Assembly (NCBI RefSeq): GCF_024362695.1
Contig: NC_065405.1
Location: 17,327,900-17,391,899 of the forward strand
Length of the DNA stretch: 64,000 nt
Source: Pectinophora gossypiella
Lineage: Eukaryota; Arthropoda; Insecta; Lepidoptera; Gelechiidae
Direction of reading: 5' to 3'
Under the pieces are notes generated by a model. The model had not been told where the DNA came from. It searched no databases and worked only from the letters and a program-made list of their open reading frames with translations. Below, one piece after another: positions 51,878 through 62,469 of this stretch. The stretch's first letter is position 1. Every line of letters begins with the position of its first letter. Both the position numbers and the translations under genes were made by a program.

Positions 51878-52264
51878 TACATACATAGGTACTTACAGAG
51901 CGGTGAAACACGTAATCCTCTGTTTACTATGCCGCAGTCGGGTAAAAAGTAAAGAAAGAATAGGTAAGCGGAACCAAAACAAAACTGGATAAACCCCAGG
52001 GCAATTTTTGTACTGCTAATATCTTTCAGGAAACAAGCACTACCGTTAGCGTTACCCACATTTGTCGGATTATCCGATATACTCTACGTCCTGTCGATCA
52101 CATAATCCTATTACTCGATAGGTATTATGTAATGTACTGTTTAGCACCGGACTTTAGATGTTACAAAGTATCAAGGTATTAGCGACTGCGTATACTTCGT
52201 TACAAATAACATAATTGAATGTCCTTCTGGACGTTCAAATAAATGGAACGTTCGGCCAATCTCC

Positions 52265-52440
52265 TCTCGTGTGGGTGAGGTCAATGACCGATCTTATCAA
52301 ACCTGGTGTCAGGGTTACTATTGAGCTGCCATATGCCCCTGACATGGCTCATGTAACGTCTACGTACAGTCAGTAAGTAGTAACCGGGGCCAACGGCTTA
52401 ATGTGCCTTCTCAGAATAGGTCATCTTGGAAGAATAGTGT
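52265..52440 (-). mobile_element. SINE-1 3' half
   Basis: CGTGTGGGTGAGGTCAATGA, CTGGTGTCAGGGTTACTATT and CGTACAGTCAGTAAGTAGTA. Confidence 0.7.
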
Positions 52441-52589
52441 CTTTCCTTTCATAATGGATCATATAATGAACGCTGGGCTGATCCCCTATCAGCATACGGT
52501 TATTAATAACTTAGAACTTAGGGTCGTATCTAAGTAACTAACCATGGTAGCGTCACCACCGTCGCGCAATCTGTCCAAAGAATTCGATA

Positions 52590-52872
52590 CCTCATAAACC
52601 CTGGTGTCCTTGGTTACTATAGAACCGCCAAAGGCCCCAGACATAACTCATGTAACGACTAGATATTTACTTAAGTAAATAAAAGCCGCAACCAACTGCT
52701 TAACGTACCCTTCGAAACACGGATCATCGCACTTTTAGACAATCAGGTGATCAGCCTCTAATGTCGTAAACATCTCTAGGATCACAAAGTGACTTTTGTG
52801 ATATGTCCCCACCGGGATTCGAACCCGGGACCTCCATGAGTCCAACGGTCAACCACTGGACCACAGAGGCCA
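52590..52872 (-). mobile_element. SINE-1, near full length
   Basis: CATAAACCCTGGTGTCCTTG to the tRNA-like head (CGGGATTCGAACCCGGGACC, CCACTGGACCACAGAGGC). Confidence 0.8.
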
Positions 52873-52884
52873 AGGATTAAGTAC

Positions 52885-53190
52885 ACACACCTCACCGAGT
52901 TTTCTATTAGACCAACGTGATAGGTGGTGAGCCGTATCGCCGTCTATAATGGTCGAGTAAACTGTGTTAGTGGAAACTGCACTTAAGATAAATTAATAAC
53001 TCATCGGTGCAAGTCCGGTCCAGGTTTGAACCAGCGCTCTCCGTTTGAGAAGAAAGCCAATATACCACAAGACCACAGTGACTCGTGACTCATCAGTGTT
53101 CCCAGGTGCAATTCCTTATATGGAAAAATTAGGAAATCATGATCTCCCTAACGTTATAATACCGTTTTCACGGGCTTACCAAGAAAAACC
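52885..53190. repeat. Short repeat scraps
   Basis: 52889-52925 matches 11311-11345. 53020-53090 has a worn tRNA-like reverse head (GGTTTGAACCAGCGCTCTCC). 53135-53185 resembles the reverse SINE-2 tail (CTCCCTAACGTTATAATACC). Confidence 0.45.
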
Positions 53191-53300
53191 AAGGCCAGAG
53201 TGAACAGGCACCTTCTGGGCGAGCTCGCTCCATCTTAGGTCTCGTCAATGCCTTCAGGCAAGTCTGGTGCCAAGAAAAAACCCATCAAAAGTAAAAAAAA
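53188..53300 (+). pseudogene. Jockey-like LINE 3' end
   Basis: ARVNRHLLGELAPS then a stop and TCGTCAATGCCTTCAGGCAA, the same end as 37545-37640. Confidence 0.7.
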
Positions 53301-53735
53301 ACCTAAAAATCCAACCAGATTTGGACCAGTTTGTTTGAATTTCGAATCATTATGACGGATTGTGACAATAATTGTTGCTTGTATTTGCTTTAATATAAAT
53401 ACTGGATAATTCCACCACACTGTTATTAAGTATTCAGACGAGGAAAGTTGGCCAAGGCCACCCAAGAAGTTTTTCTCAAAATTTCCTTTAACTGAAATAT
53501 TATGTACACTATCCCTTCCTTTGTTACTTATTTACACGTGTTTGACAAACCTTCAGGTTATTGTTTACGAGAACTACGCAATTGGGACTTTAAAATGGCT
53601 GGTGAGGAATGAGTGTATTAATATATACCTCCGCCTACCCCTTCGAGAGTCCAGGCGTCATGCTGCGTTTTTTATGTTATCTTTATAAGAATTATGTTAT
53701 GTCAAGTGACAGAAAATTAACTGAGGTGGCATGAC
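53301..53735. other. No clear feature apart from a repeat F fragment
   Basis: 53595-53665 has TGGCTGGTGAGGAATGAGTG and CCGCCTACCCCTTCGAGAGT of repeat F. The remainder is unrecognised. Confidence 0.4.
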
Positions 53736-53746
53736 ATATCCTTCCG

Positions 53747-54090
53747 CCTGACTAACTGGGAAAGTCAGTCATCACTGACTGGCTGATTGTGAAAGTCAGT
53801 CGTCACTGACTGGCTGATTGTGAAAGTCAGTCGTCACTGATTGGCTGATTGAGAAAATCTGTCGTCACTGACTGGCTGATTGAGAAAATCTGCCGTCACT
53901 GACTGGCTGACTGAGAAAGTCTGTCGTCACTGACTGGCTAACTGAGAAAGACTGTCGTCACTGACTGGCTTACTGGGAAAGTCAGTCGTCACTGACTGGC
54001 TGACTGGGAAAGTCTGTCGTCACTGGTTGGCTGACTGGAGAAGTCAGTCGTCACTGACTGATTTTCTCAGTCAGTCAGTGACGACTGACA
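53747..54090. repeat. 31-bp minisatellite, ten copies, with inverted end
   Basis: Ten units of the form TGACTGGCTGA(C/T)TG, GAAAGTC(A/T)GTCGTCAC. The array ends in TTTTCTCAGTCAGTCAGTGA, CGACTGAC, which is the unit in reverse orientation. The homogeneous middle units suggest recent slippage or unequal exchange. Confidence 0.9.
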
Positions 54091-54357
54091 GAAATGAATG
54101 GAAGAAGAATATAATGTTGTGCCGACCTCACAGAGTAAGCTGAGAGCAGGAGGATGATGATGTTAATGTCAAGTGAATAGACTCTGCTTGCGTCTGTGAG
54201 CAACAAGCAAGTGTCGAAGACGGCACGTCTGGCTGTACTGTCGTCTAGCTAATAATAATAATGATAATAATAATGTTTTGTCAATTTGTGTGCAATAAAG
54301 TGTTTTTATTATTATTAATAATAGCTAAAATCTACGACACACATATAAATTTATTTA

Positions 54358-54388
54358 TACAGGGTGTTAGTGACATCGTAACGAAAAA
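54358..54388 (+). mobile_element. MITE-2 left-end scrap
   Basis: ACAGGGTGTTAGTGACATCG followed by TAACGAAAAAAAA. Confidence 0.6.
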
Positions 54389-55184
54389 AAAAATGGAACG
54401 CCTATTTTATTGTACTAAAAATGATGGTGGGTGTTTTTCTTGTCGCAAATGTTTAATTAAGATTTTCAATTTTTACTGTGCCGCAATGTAAGTCGAACAA
54501 CGCGCCACACAGACGCTAAACTTACGCGCGGCTACGTTACGCGTGCGTGATACGATGTTGATATCTAGGTAGGAGTTTTCATTCTCTTGTATTTAGATGC
54601 TTAGTGGTTCAACGTTTAAAAATGTTGTTTGTTAAAGTAGAACACCTACTGCCACGATTTTTCACGCACGGTACCTACCTACCAGTTATTAAAACGTTCC
54701 TAACTTATTAACAATAAAAACCCTACTCTTGCCTTACCTTAATTGTTATTCCTTCGGATGAAGTACCTAGGTAGGTACCCTAGAACATGTCACGTCACGT
54801 AGGTATGCAACATCGCGTTTCCTCCGCGGTAGGTAGGTATCACACGCACTCACAAACACAACACCTTGCTGCTTTAATAAACATCAACAATCTTCCATAC
54901 TTTTGCGCAGTAAATGGTCTATGATCTATCATCATAGTCGACACTACTCATTTACAGAATGAAACAAACACTCACAAACACGAAAAAAATATCCTCGAAA
55001 AACATCACGCGATTCGGGTCAAGCTTAGTATTCGACTGAGCGGAAGCGCGCGGCGGCGGCGTTAGCGCAAAGCATCAAAGGCGCCGACTAAGGGCGCCGA
55101 CGACGCACCGGCCGCGGCCGAGTCGAGTCGACGACTAGAGAGAGAGAGAGAAGTATGTTTATGGTGCAAGTGACAGAGAAAGAA
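54389..55184. promoter_or_regulatory. Unique block with a CpG-rich patch, possible promoter
   Basis: No repeats are recognised from 54389 to about 55010. 55025-55150 is strikingly CpG-rich for this window (GCGGAAGCGCGCGGCGGCGG, GGCGCCGACGACGCACCGGC, GGCCGCGGCCGAGTCGAGTC), followed by (GA)n. A promoter with a 5' UTR on either strand is possible. It may instead be a GC-rich element end. Confidence 0.25.
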
Positions 55185-55265
55185 ATAGTATCTGTTCGTA
55201 TGCCTACTTTATTGGCGAGCGTTGCCCTTGACCCGTGCGCCGGCTATTCACCTGCGCATAGCTGA
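55140..55265 (+). repeat. Repeat M copy
   Basis: GACAGAGAAAGAAATAGTAT, CTGTTCG, CCTACTTTATTGGCGAGCGT and TGCCCTTGACCCGT recur at 57040-57110 and 58210-58400. Confidence 0.65.
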
Positions 55266-55339
55266 AGTTGTAGATACGTTATTATTATTATTGATGACAT
55301 TGATAAAATTTAATAATTAGTAATTTTTATTTGTTTATT

Positions 55340-56930
55340 TTAAACTAGATGTCGCGTGGTTCGCTCGCAGCAAGCTGCTCGCGTGTCTTGTTTTCCCACC
55401 ATTTTTTTACCGCGATAGAATTTGACCAAGACTTAAATAGGTCTCGTGAAATCAAAAAAGTTCTAGGTGCTATAGTTTTGCCAGGCCGTAGAGTGACCCC
55501 TGATGCGGAGCAGTTTTTCAAGATGACGTTCCGATCACACCCCAATACATCATTTTTACCTCTGAGACAGATTTCTGGAAAAACAAAAAATTGTATGGCG
55601 GCCATCTTGTTTTTCGGCCATTTTGTTTTTTGTTTTCACTGGCGATAAAATTTGACTAAGACTTTAATAGGCTTTGTGAAAACAAAAAAGTTCCAGGTGC
55701 GATAGTTTCGCCAGGCCGTAGGGTGTCTCCCTGATGCGGAGCAGTTTTCGAAGATCGAGCAGTATTTCAATACTCAACATGACGATCCGATCAAATCCCT
55801 CACACACATTTTTTACCCCCGAGGCATTTTCGGGAAAAACGAAAATTTTGTATGGCGGCCATCTTGTTTTTCCGCCATTTTGGTTTTTTTTCAGCAGGGA
55901 TTGGATTTGACCAAGATTAAAATATGTTTCGCGAAAGAAAAATTGCTCCAGGTTTTATAGTTTTGCCAGGCCGTAGGGTGTCTCCCTGATGCGGAGCAGT
56001 TTTTCAAGATCGAACAGTTTTTCTATACTCAGCTTGACGTTTCGATCACACCTCTCATACATAATTTTTACCTCCGAGACATTTTCTGGAAAAACTAAAT
56101 TTTGTATGGCGGCCATCTTGATTTTCCGCCATTTTGATTTTTTTTCACCGGCAACTAAATTTGACTAAGATTTAAATAGGTTTCGTGAAAAAAATATTGC
56201 TCCAGGTATTATAGTTTTGCCAGGCCGTAGGGTGTCTCCCTGATGCGGAGCAGTTTTCGAAGATTGAGAACATTTTCCGTACTCGACAAGACACTCCGAT
56301 TACATCCCCATACACAGTTTTTACCCCCGAGGCATTTTCAGGAAAAACGAAAAATTTGTATGGCAGCCATCTTGTTTTTCCGCCATTTTGATTTTTTTTC
56401 ACCAGCATTTGGATTTGACCAAGATTTAAATATGTTATGCGAAAGAAACATTGCTCCAGGTTTTATAGTTTCACCAGGCCGTAGGGTGTCTCCCTGATGC
56501 GGAGCAGTTTTTGAAGATCAAGAAGCTTTTACGTACTCCACGTGATCTTCCGATCACACTTCCCATACATCATTTTTACCTCCGAGACATTTTCTGAAAA
56601 AACAAAATTTTGTATGGCGGCCATCTTGTTTTTCCGCCATTTTGGTTTTTTTTTCACCGGGGATTGGATTTGACCAAGATTTAAGTAGGTTTTGCGAAAA
56701 AAAAATTGATCCAGGTATAATAGTTGCGCCAGACTGTAGGGTGTCTCCCTGATGCGGAGCAGTTTTCCATGATCTCGAAGTTTTCCCATACTCACCGGGA
56801 GATCCAGATCATACCCCCCATACATCATTTTTACCCCCCGACGCTCCTTCTGGGAGAACAACCCTGTCAGTGAGTCAGTGAGTCAGTGAGTCAGTCAGTC
56901 AGTACATGGGTTTGTAGCTATATATAATAT
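55340..56930 (+). repeat. Repeat J, six-unit array of about 255 bp
   Basis: The TTTGAC(C/T)AAGA block starts at 55421, 55651, 55906, 56160, 56414 and 56669 (spacings 230, 255, 254, 254, 255). Each unit carries GCCAGGCCGTAGGGTGTCTC, CCTGATGCGGAGCAGTTTT and GGCGGCCATCTTG. A leader with CGCGTGGTTCGCTCGCAGCA precedes the first unit. A tail of GTCAGTGAGTCAGTGAGTCA, then ACATGGGTTTGTAGC follows the last. A one-unit version lies at 28188-28490. Short open frames inside are not conserved between units. Confidence 0.9.
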
Positions 56931-56934
56931 AATG

Positions 56935-57110
56935 TGCGTTCTATGCAGCTTAAAACACAATATGGGACTGAAAAAAATCTATTTTTTTTATGAATTTGGC
57001 GACAGGAAACTTCACTTGATACCTATCAACTCAAAGAAATACCTAGTATCTGTTCGTAATGCCTACTTTATTGGCGCGCGTTGCCCTTGATCCGTGAGGC
57101 TATTCACGTC
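56935..57110. repeat. MITE-2 scrap joined to repeat M
   Basis: TTCTATGCAGCTTAAAACAC then GCGACAGGAAACTTCACTTG (MITE-2 right half). After it, AGTATCTGTTCGTAATGCCT and ACTTTATTGGCGCGCGTTGC (repeat M). Confidence 0.6.
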
Positions 57111-57198
57111 CGAGTATCCATCAAGACAGATCAAACAAGCCCTAACTCGGAGGTCTTGCGTCCCAGGATCCTTTAATTATGTCTTAGAACCTTCTTGG

Positions 57199-57414
57199 CC
57201 TATGTGGTCCAGTGGTTGAGCGATGGGATGCGGAGGGTCCGGGTTCGTATTCCGGTGGGGACATATCACAAAAATCTGTTTATAAGGCCTTTGGTTGGGA
57301 CGTTACAGGCTGATCACCTGATTGTCCGAAAGTAAAATGATCCGTGCTTCGGAAGGTACGTTAAGTCGTTGCTCCCGTCTACTAGGTACTTATGTAAGCA
57401 CGTAGCCGTTACAT
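57199..57414 (+). mobile_element. SINE-1 5' half
   Basis: TGTGGTCCAGTGGTTGAGCG, GGGTTCGTATTCCGGTGGGG and CGTTACAGGCTGATCACCTG. Confidence 0.8.
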
Positions 57415-57589
57415 GAATATTGTACACAGAACAGGATAGGTTTAATTAGTTCTTTACTGATGATTTAACAATGAGATTTAAAACCACGAATAACTTAGTA
57501 CTTAGTACCTTGGTACGGTACCAACATGTAACAAGAAAAATAAGATCACTCCTCTCGGACAATTTTTTTCTTTGAACATGCCGACATTG

Positions 57590-57830
57590 CCTACGCGGCG
57601 GAGTTGCCGAACTATCGATAGGTAGATTATCAATTGTTGAACTTGAAAATTGTCTAAACTATCGAAAGTAGTGATAGTACATTTAGATCGATACTAGCGA
57701 TAGTACCGATAGGTCTTGCTTTGTAACAATAATGGGTATTGATCTAAAAGATCTATCGATAGGTACCTACTATTGGTTTTTTTTTAACTAGGTATCGATA
57801 GAATATCGATAGGCAACACTCTGGCGGAGT
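57590..57830. repeat. Element N with clustered TATCGATA sites
   Basis: Ends resemble inverted repeats (GAGTTGCCGAACTATCGATA at the left, TATCGATAGGCAACACT at the right). Inside are at least five TATCGATA or CGATAG motifs. A related end (TCTATCGATTGGCAACACT) lies at 59765. Confidence 0.6.
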
Positions 57831-58029
57831 GTCCGCCCAATTCTAGACGCGATCTCGCTCGATTTTTGTGTAGCGAGGTTTTGCGTAGGTACTTACATAC
57901 TAAGTTGGTGGATGGTTGACATAGTAGGTAACTAATTACCTAACTGTGGTGGTTGTGTTAGTTGGTTGTTAGTTATTCTAATGACAACAAAGAATACAAT
58001 TATTTACTGTTTCAACTGTTTTAGGTAGA

Positions 58030-58200
58030 TAATAGCCCTGATTCCTATGAGTAAATGAATGAATAACCCGGTCGAATCAAAAAGGTATCTCGCTGGTAAC
58101 TTAATTCTGTCGGTTGTTTTAGATTTCTGCTTAAAATTGACGTGTATTCCATAAATTTTATGCCTGTTGATTATCCGTCCATTTAAGAATAAGAATAAAA
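58030..58200 (-). mobile_element. MITE-4 partial copy
   Basis: CCCGGTCGAATCAAAAAGGT, ATCTCGCTGGTAACTTAATT, AAAATTGACGTGTATTCCAT and ATTATCCGTCC. Confidence 0.7.
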
Positions 58201-58209
58201 TAAATTTAT

Positions 58210-58400
58210 AATTTACGATAGACAGAGAAAGAAATAGGTTCGGTTCGTAGTGCCTACTTTGTAGGCCGCGCCGCCGCCGCGCCGCCGCCGCGCCGCCGCC
58301 GCGCCGCCGGCGTGCGGCGCGGGGCGCGCGGAGCGGGGCGTGCGGAGCGGGGCGCGCGGCGCGGTGCGTGTGGCCGTTGACCCGTTCGAGCAGCTGTTGT
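58210..58400 (+). repeat. Repeat M copy with GCC-type expansion
   Basis: The repeat M blocks ACAGAGAAAGAAATAGG and TGCCTACTTTGTAGGC are followed, at 58262-58375, by almost pure G+C: tandem GCCGCCGCGCC units, then GGGGCGCGCGGAGC units. Repeat M resumes with GCCGTTGACCCGTTC. The two other copies have only a few GC bases at this point. Confidence 0.8.
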
Positions 58401-58449
58401 CTCCATTACATCGAAAATTTTCGATAATTTGTCATTATTGTTTTTTTTA

Positions 58450-58620
58450 TTGAAATTTGGGTTCTATGCAGCTAAAAGCACAATATGGAATTGAAAATAA
58501 TTAAAAACAAAACTCAAAATTTCATGAATTTTGCGACGGAAAATTCCACTAGATATTAACTCAGAATCATGGTCTGAATCATCCCTCTCAGTATTCGTTA
58601 CGATGTCACTAACACCCAGT
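58450..58620. mobile_element. MITE-2 right half
   Basis: TTCTATGCAGCTAAAAGCAC, GCGACGGAAAATTCCACTAG and GTTACGATGTCACTAACACC. Confidence 0.75.
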
Positions 58621-58651
58621 ATACACACATTACATTAATATTTAGTTCCGA

Positions 58652-58780
58652 CACTACGGCAGTAAATGTTGGGTTTGGCAGAAGAACCATGAAAATAGAA
58701 CAAATGCCGTGGAAATGAAAGCTTTGAGGGGTCTCTGTCTACTATACTGGGGAATAGGTGTGATTTTATGCATTATGTAA
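58652..58780 (+). pseudogene. LINE ORF2 fragment, RTE-like
   Basis: Frame HYGSKCWVWQKNHENRTNAV then EMKALRGLCLLY, with the stop at 58778-58780 in unrelated sequence. It is the same region as 6495-6639 and keeps the YGS-C motif intact. Confidence 0.65.
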
Positions 58781-59041
58781 AAACATCGCAACGAAACGTT
58801 TCCGATTTAAATAATCCTTGTAATGGATTGCAATGAACCCACACTACTCCAATTCACCCCTCCGGACCACCGCTTCACCCGCATCATTTCACCCTGGAAT
58901 TCCATCTGCGGACATCCACCTTTCGCATTCCACGTCTATTGTAAATATTTCGCCAATCCGGTAGAAACATTTCGATTTATTTTGTTCCTTAATGCGAATA
59001 ACAAAGGACTAAAATAGCTTTGCGTAGTTTATATGTGAAAC

Positions 59042-59290
59042 TAGTCTGTCAATAGACTGATAGAAAAAAAAACAGTAGTATCGATAGCTCATTTAGATCA
59101 ATATTATCGTTACACAGCAATACTATCGTTACACAGTAATAAGTTCGTGCACAGCAATATAGTATTGCTGTGTAACGATGGTAGTGTTGTGTACGGTACA
59201 CAGTAATACTATCAATACTATCGATGCACAGCAATACTATCGTTGCACAGCACTACCATCGGTACACAGCAATATAGTATTGCGCATATG
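59042..59290. repeat. Degenerate minisatellite, ACACAGCAATACTATCGTT units
   Basis: Repeats of about 19-20 bp in both orientations (CACAGCAATACTATCGTTAC, and its reverse near 59160). Part of the same TATCG-rich family as element N. Confidence 0.75.
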
Positions 59291-59559
59291 GTATAACAAA
59301 GTTGAAAGAGCGCATCTAGCCAGATACGGCTTTTCTTTGTAGCATTACGTATTTTTCTTGATTTTTTTTTACTAAGAATTAAGAAAAAAGTTCTTTATTT
59401 ATAAATATATAAAGATATTAAACAAAAAAAATGGTTCTTATTTCTGTAAACAAACAAACAATTTGAAAATTTGATGCTGGATACGAATAATTGCTTTAAA
59501 AAATATTTTTATTTTTAATAAACTTAGGAGCAGCAAATAGATAAAATATTTCCAATCTT

Positions 59560-59790
59560 GATAGTATGTATGGATGGTAGTCCTGTGTACTGTACACGGT
59601 AATACTATCAATAGTATCGATACACAGCAATATTATCGATACACTAATACTATCAATACTATCGTTGCACAGCCCAATACTATCGGTACACATCAATACT
59701 ACCATTACACATCACAGATCCGTCAATACTATTAATAACCTATCTATTGGTCTTTTTTAAACTATCCATTGTCTATCGATTGGCAACACT
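59560..59790. repeat. Second TATCG-rich minisatellite block
   Basis: GTACACGGTAATACTATCAA, CGATACACAGCAATATTATC and an end TCTATCGATTGGCAACACT shared with element N. A 270-bp AT-rich stretch separates it from the previous block. Confidence 0.7.
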
Positions 59791-60119
59791 ACTGTATTCA
59801 TCCAACAAAAAATAAAAATTACTATTAAGATTCTCAATCCCATTTGTAACCCAGCGCAGCGGACCGTATAACGAAAAGCAATTACAACAATCCTAAATAA
59901 TAAATCAAATCGTCTCCAAAAATATGACTCGAATAATGAGCCTCGAATAATTCCAAAGTCATTTATAAGGGTTCCGTGTCAAAATATTAAAAGGAAATCT
60001 GTTTATCATTTACTATTCCTTTGTTGGATATCTATGTCCTTTGTTGGACCTAATTTAAGTTTGCCAAAAGAAGAATCTAAAATAATTAACTACAGTGGGT
60101 ATATCAACCAATAGTGCAA
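59791..60119. other. No recognisable feature
   Basis: Nothing recognised. Confidence 0.45.
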
Positions 60120-60660
60120 ATGAGTACACACCGTCAAATTTTTATAATTTATACCTGTTATTTTCTTATCTGCCGAAAAGGAAAGGGACGGATGTATGAC
60201 AACTATTAATTTTAAATTCAATTATTAAATGAGGAATGAATGAATGAATAATCCAAACAAATCAAATAGGCATCTCATTGATAAGCAACCCGTTTCTTGG
60301 AGCTGTCAACTTCATCTGTCGGGTTATTGGACAATTGTTTTTTCTACCTAGGATTGACTTGTGTTCCATAAACGTTATGCCTCTAGATTACCCGTCCCTT
60401 TCTTTTCGGCATATAAGAAAACAACAGATACACATAAACACATACATAAACTCACGTCTGGAATCCCTAATGGGGTGGGCAGAGCCACAAGTAATCAAAG
60501 ACAACTTGCAGCCACTGTTGATACAATGTCGTAAGCTGGATATGATGAACCTTATGGTAATAAGGGATCAGCCTATCGCCCATAACATAAGAACAATAAC
60601 AGATAAAACAACAGATTATATAACTTAAAATAATATTAGATGGTGTAAACTGGAATCGGA
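60120..60660. mobile_element. MITE-4 interrupted by a retroposon
   Basis: TTATACCTGTTATTTTCTTA and GCCGAAAAGGAAAGGGACGG at the left, ACCCGTCCCTTTCTTTTCGG near 60400, then after the insertion TATAACTTAAAATAATATTA and GGAATCGGACCAATG. Confidence 0.75.
60430..60604 (+). mobile_element. Small retroposon with 12-bp target duplication
   Basis: AAAACAACAGAT occurs at 60418-60429 and 60605-60616. The 175-bp insert reads TAAACTCACGTCTGGAATCC, GGGGTGGGCAGAGCCACAAG and CAGCCTATCGCCCATAACAT. A related, undated piece is at 13740-13885. Confidence 0.8.
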
Positions 60661-60715
60661 CCAATGACGGAGTAATATGATTATGTAAGTAAATAAAATA
60701 ACGATGTCTCTTACT

Positions 60716-60826
60716 CATCATCATCAATTTAAGAGCAACGCTCTTATCGGTGAAGCATTCCAGTCTATCAAAGGCCAATTCTTTGACTTCCCTATAAGAC
60801 ACGATGTTAACCTTTTCCCTTTTCTT
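60716..60826 (-). pseudogene. RTE-like LINE 3' end
   Basis: Reverse frame reads KVNIVSYREVKELAFDRLE, then a small deletion before the ERxxALK end and the ATGATG tail (CATCATCATCAATTTAAGAG). Same family as 19441-19904. Confidence 0.75.
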
Positions 60827-60937
60827 TTTTCCTTTTTTGTCTCTTACTAGTGTAGTTATTTTTTTAAATTTAATAAAAAAAAAATGATACTTATACTGCA
60901 TCTTCTTCTTTGCATTATATAACACAATAATACTGAT

Positions 60938-61004
60938 TAAAACACATAATAACGGGTTCTTACCGCGTTTAAATCAGGGAACCCGTTATTATGTGTTTTA
61001 ATTA
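60938..61004. mobile_element. MITE-5, internally deleted
   Basis: ATTAAAACACATAATAACGG to CGTTATTATGTGTTTTAATT, only 67 bp. The right inner arm is lost. Confidence 0.8.
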
Positions 61005-61550
61005 TGATAATAACCGCGTAAACTTAAAACAATGTACAATTTAAATTATTTATTTATTAATAATAACTTAGTCTAATTACACATAGATACAAAATTGTAA
61101 TTAAATGATTTTTAAATTTATCCAACATTAATGAATTAGCGTCTATGTGCACATGCGTCATGTTCAAATAATCCACTTCGTGTCATTCCCGGCGCAAAGG
61201 TGCCCATCAAACTAATGTTCAATTATACTGAATTTTATATAAGACAAATGTACGGGATCCTTGTGTGCGAATCCGACTTGCACCTGGCAGTTCTTTTACA
61301 AATGAAACCATTGAGGAACAGTTAACTGCGTTCCAGCAATGAACTGACGAAACAAATTCAATACGAGCAGCTGAACCAATGGAATGGATAAAAGCACGAA
61401 TTCAATTCAGGATCGAACAAATATTCCAAATTATACAATTTCGTTATTGTTCAGTCTGCGGATTTTTATTTATTGTAGAATCTGACAATATTCACAGTTT
61501 ACATTATGCAATCACTTAATTACAGGTCAATGAATTGTGTTTTTAAATAT
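61005..61550. other. No clear feature
   Basis: 61040-61090 has a LINE-tail-like AT stretch (AATAACTTAGTCTAATTACA). The rest is unrecognised. Confidence 0.45.
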
Positions 61551-61971
61551 ACAGGGTGGTTAGTGACATCATAACGAATATTGAGAGGGATGATTCAGCT
61601 CATTATTCTGAGTTAATATCGAGTGTATTTTTCCGCCGCAAAAGTATGGAACTGAAAATAATTTTAAAAAAAGAATTCATGATTTTTCCGACAGGACAAC
61701 ACCAATACCTATATGGCTATCTTATATGGCTATCTGTATGTATGTGCACGGCATTATTGACATCGTAACGAATATTGAAAGGGTGATTCAACTCATTATT
61801 CTAATATCGAGTGGAATTTTCGACCGCAAAAGTATAGAATTAGAATAATTTAAAGAAATTTAAAAAATGTCATGAATTTTGCGGTGGGTAATTCCATTTG
61901 ATATTAACTCAGAATCATGATCTGTATCATCCCCTTCAATATTAGTTACGATGTCACTAACACCCTGTATT
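61551..61971. mobile_element. Two MITE-2 copies, the first truncated
   Basis: 61551-61700 is a left half (CAGGGTGGTTAGTGACATCA). After CCTATATGGCTATC, a second copy runs from 61750 (CGGCATTATTGACATCGTAA) to 61971 (GTCACTAACACCCTGTA). Confidence 0.8.
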
Positions 61972-62049
61972 GTTTCATGATATATCTCCATTATGGTTGA
62001 GGACAGCGTCGATGCGTAGAATAAAGTCTCCTACATTTTTTTTACTTAA

Positions 62050-62165
62050 TGTAGACATGAAATGAGGAGAGCTGAGGGCGCTCACCCGGTAGTAAATTTA
62101 AGACACCAGGCCTGCGGGTGCCCTATTAGGTGCAAACCTGGGCTCAGGAAGAGATGAAAGGATGG
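62050..62165 (-). mobile_element. SINE-5 3' fragment
   Basis: GAGAGCTGAGGGCGCTCACC, CACCAGGCCTGCGGGTGCCC and GCAAACCTGGGCTCAGG. Confidence 0.7.
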
Positions 62166-62469
62166 ATGGGCTTAGAGGATTATATTTGCAAGAGTTTATC
62201 GACCTTTTCAAAGGGTTCAAAACCCTTTCAAACGACGTCCAGTAGGGCTACAAGATAAAATTATGTATCGATTCAATGAATTTTGTCGAAATTGATATGT
62301 GTGTTTTGTTCCTAACATGAGTGGCACGTTATTTTTTTTATATTTTGACAGAACGATATTATTTATTCGGGTTCACATATTAGGACTAATGGACATAACG
62401 ACATAATATATCGTCAGAATCGATAAAATTACCGTGACAAAATTTTATCACGCTGCGTATGTTAGCCGT
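62166..62469. other. No recognisable feature
   Basis: Nothing recognised. Confidence 0.45.

Noticed and set aside
53747..54061. 31-bp repeats that might suggest CRISPR
   Set aside because: Units are directly tandem with no spacers.
55345..56861. Frames of 76-110 codons in the repeat J array
   Set aside because: Not conserved in frame between the six units.
58823..59017. 64-codon frame with ordinary composition
   Set aside because: No signal peptide, domain or splice context, and too short to support without homology.
60278..60628. 116-codon plus-strand frame
   Set aside because: It spans the border between a MITE-4 and an inserted retroposon.
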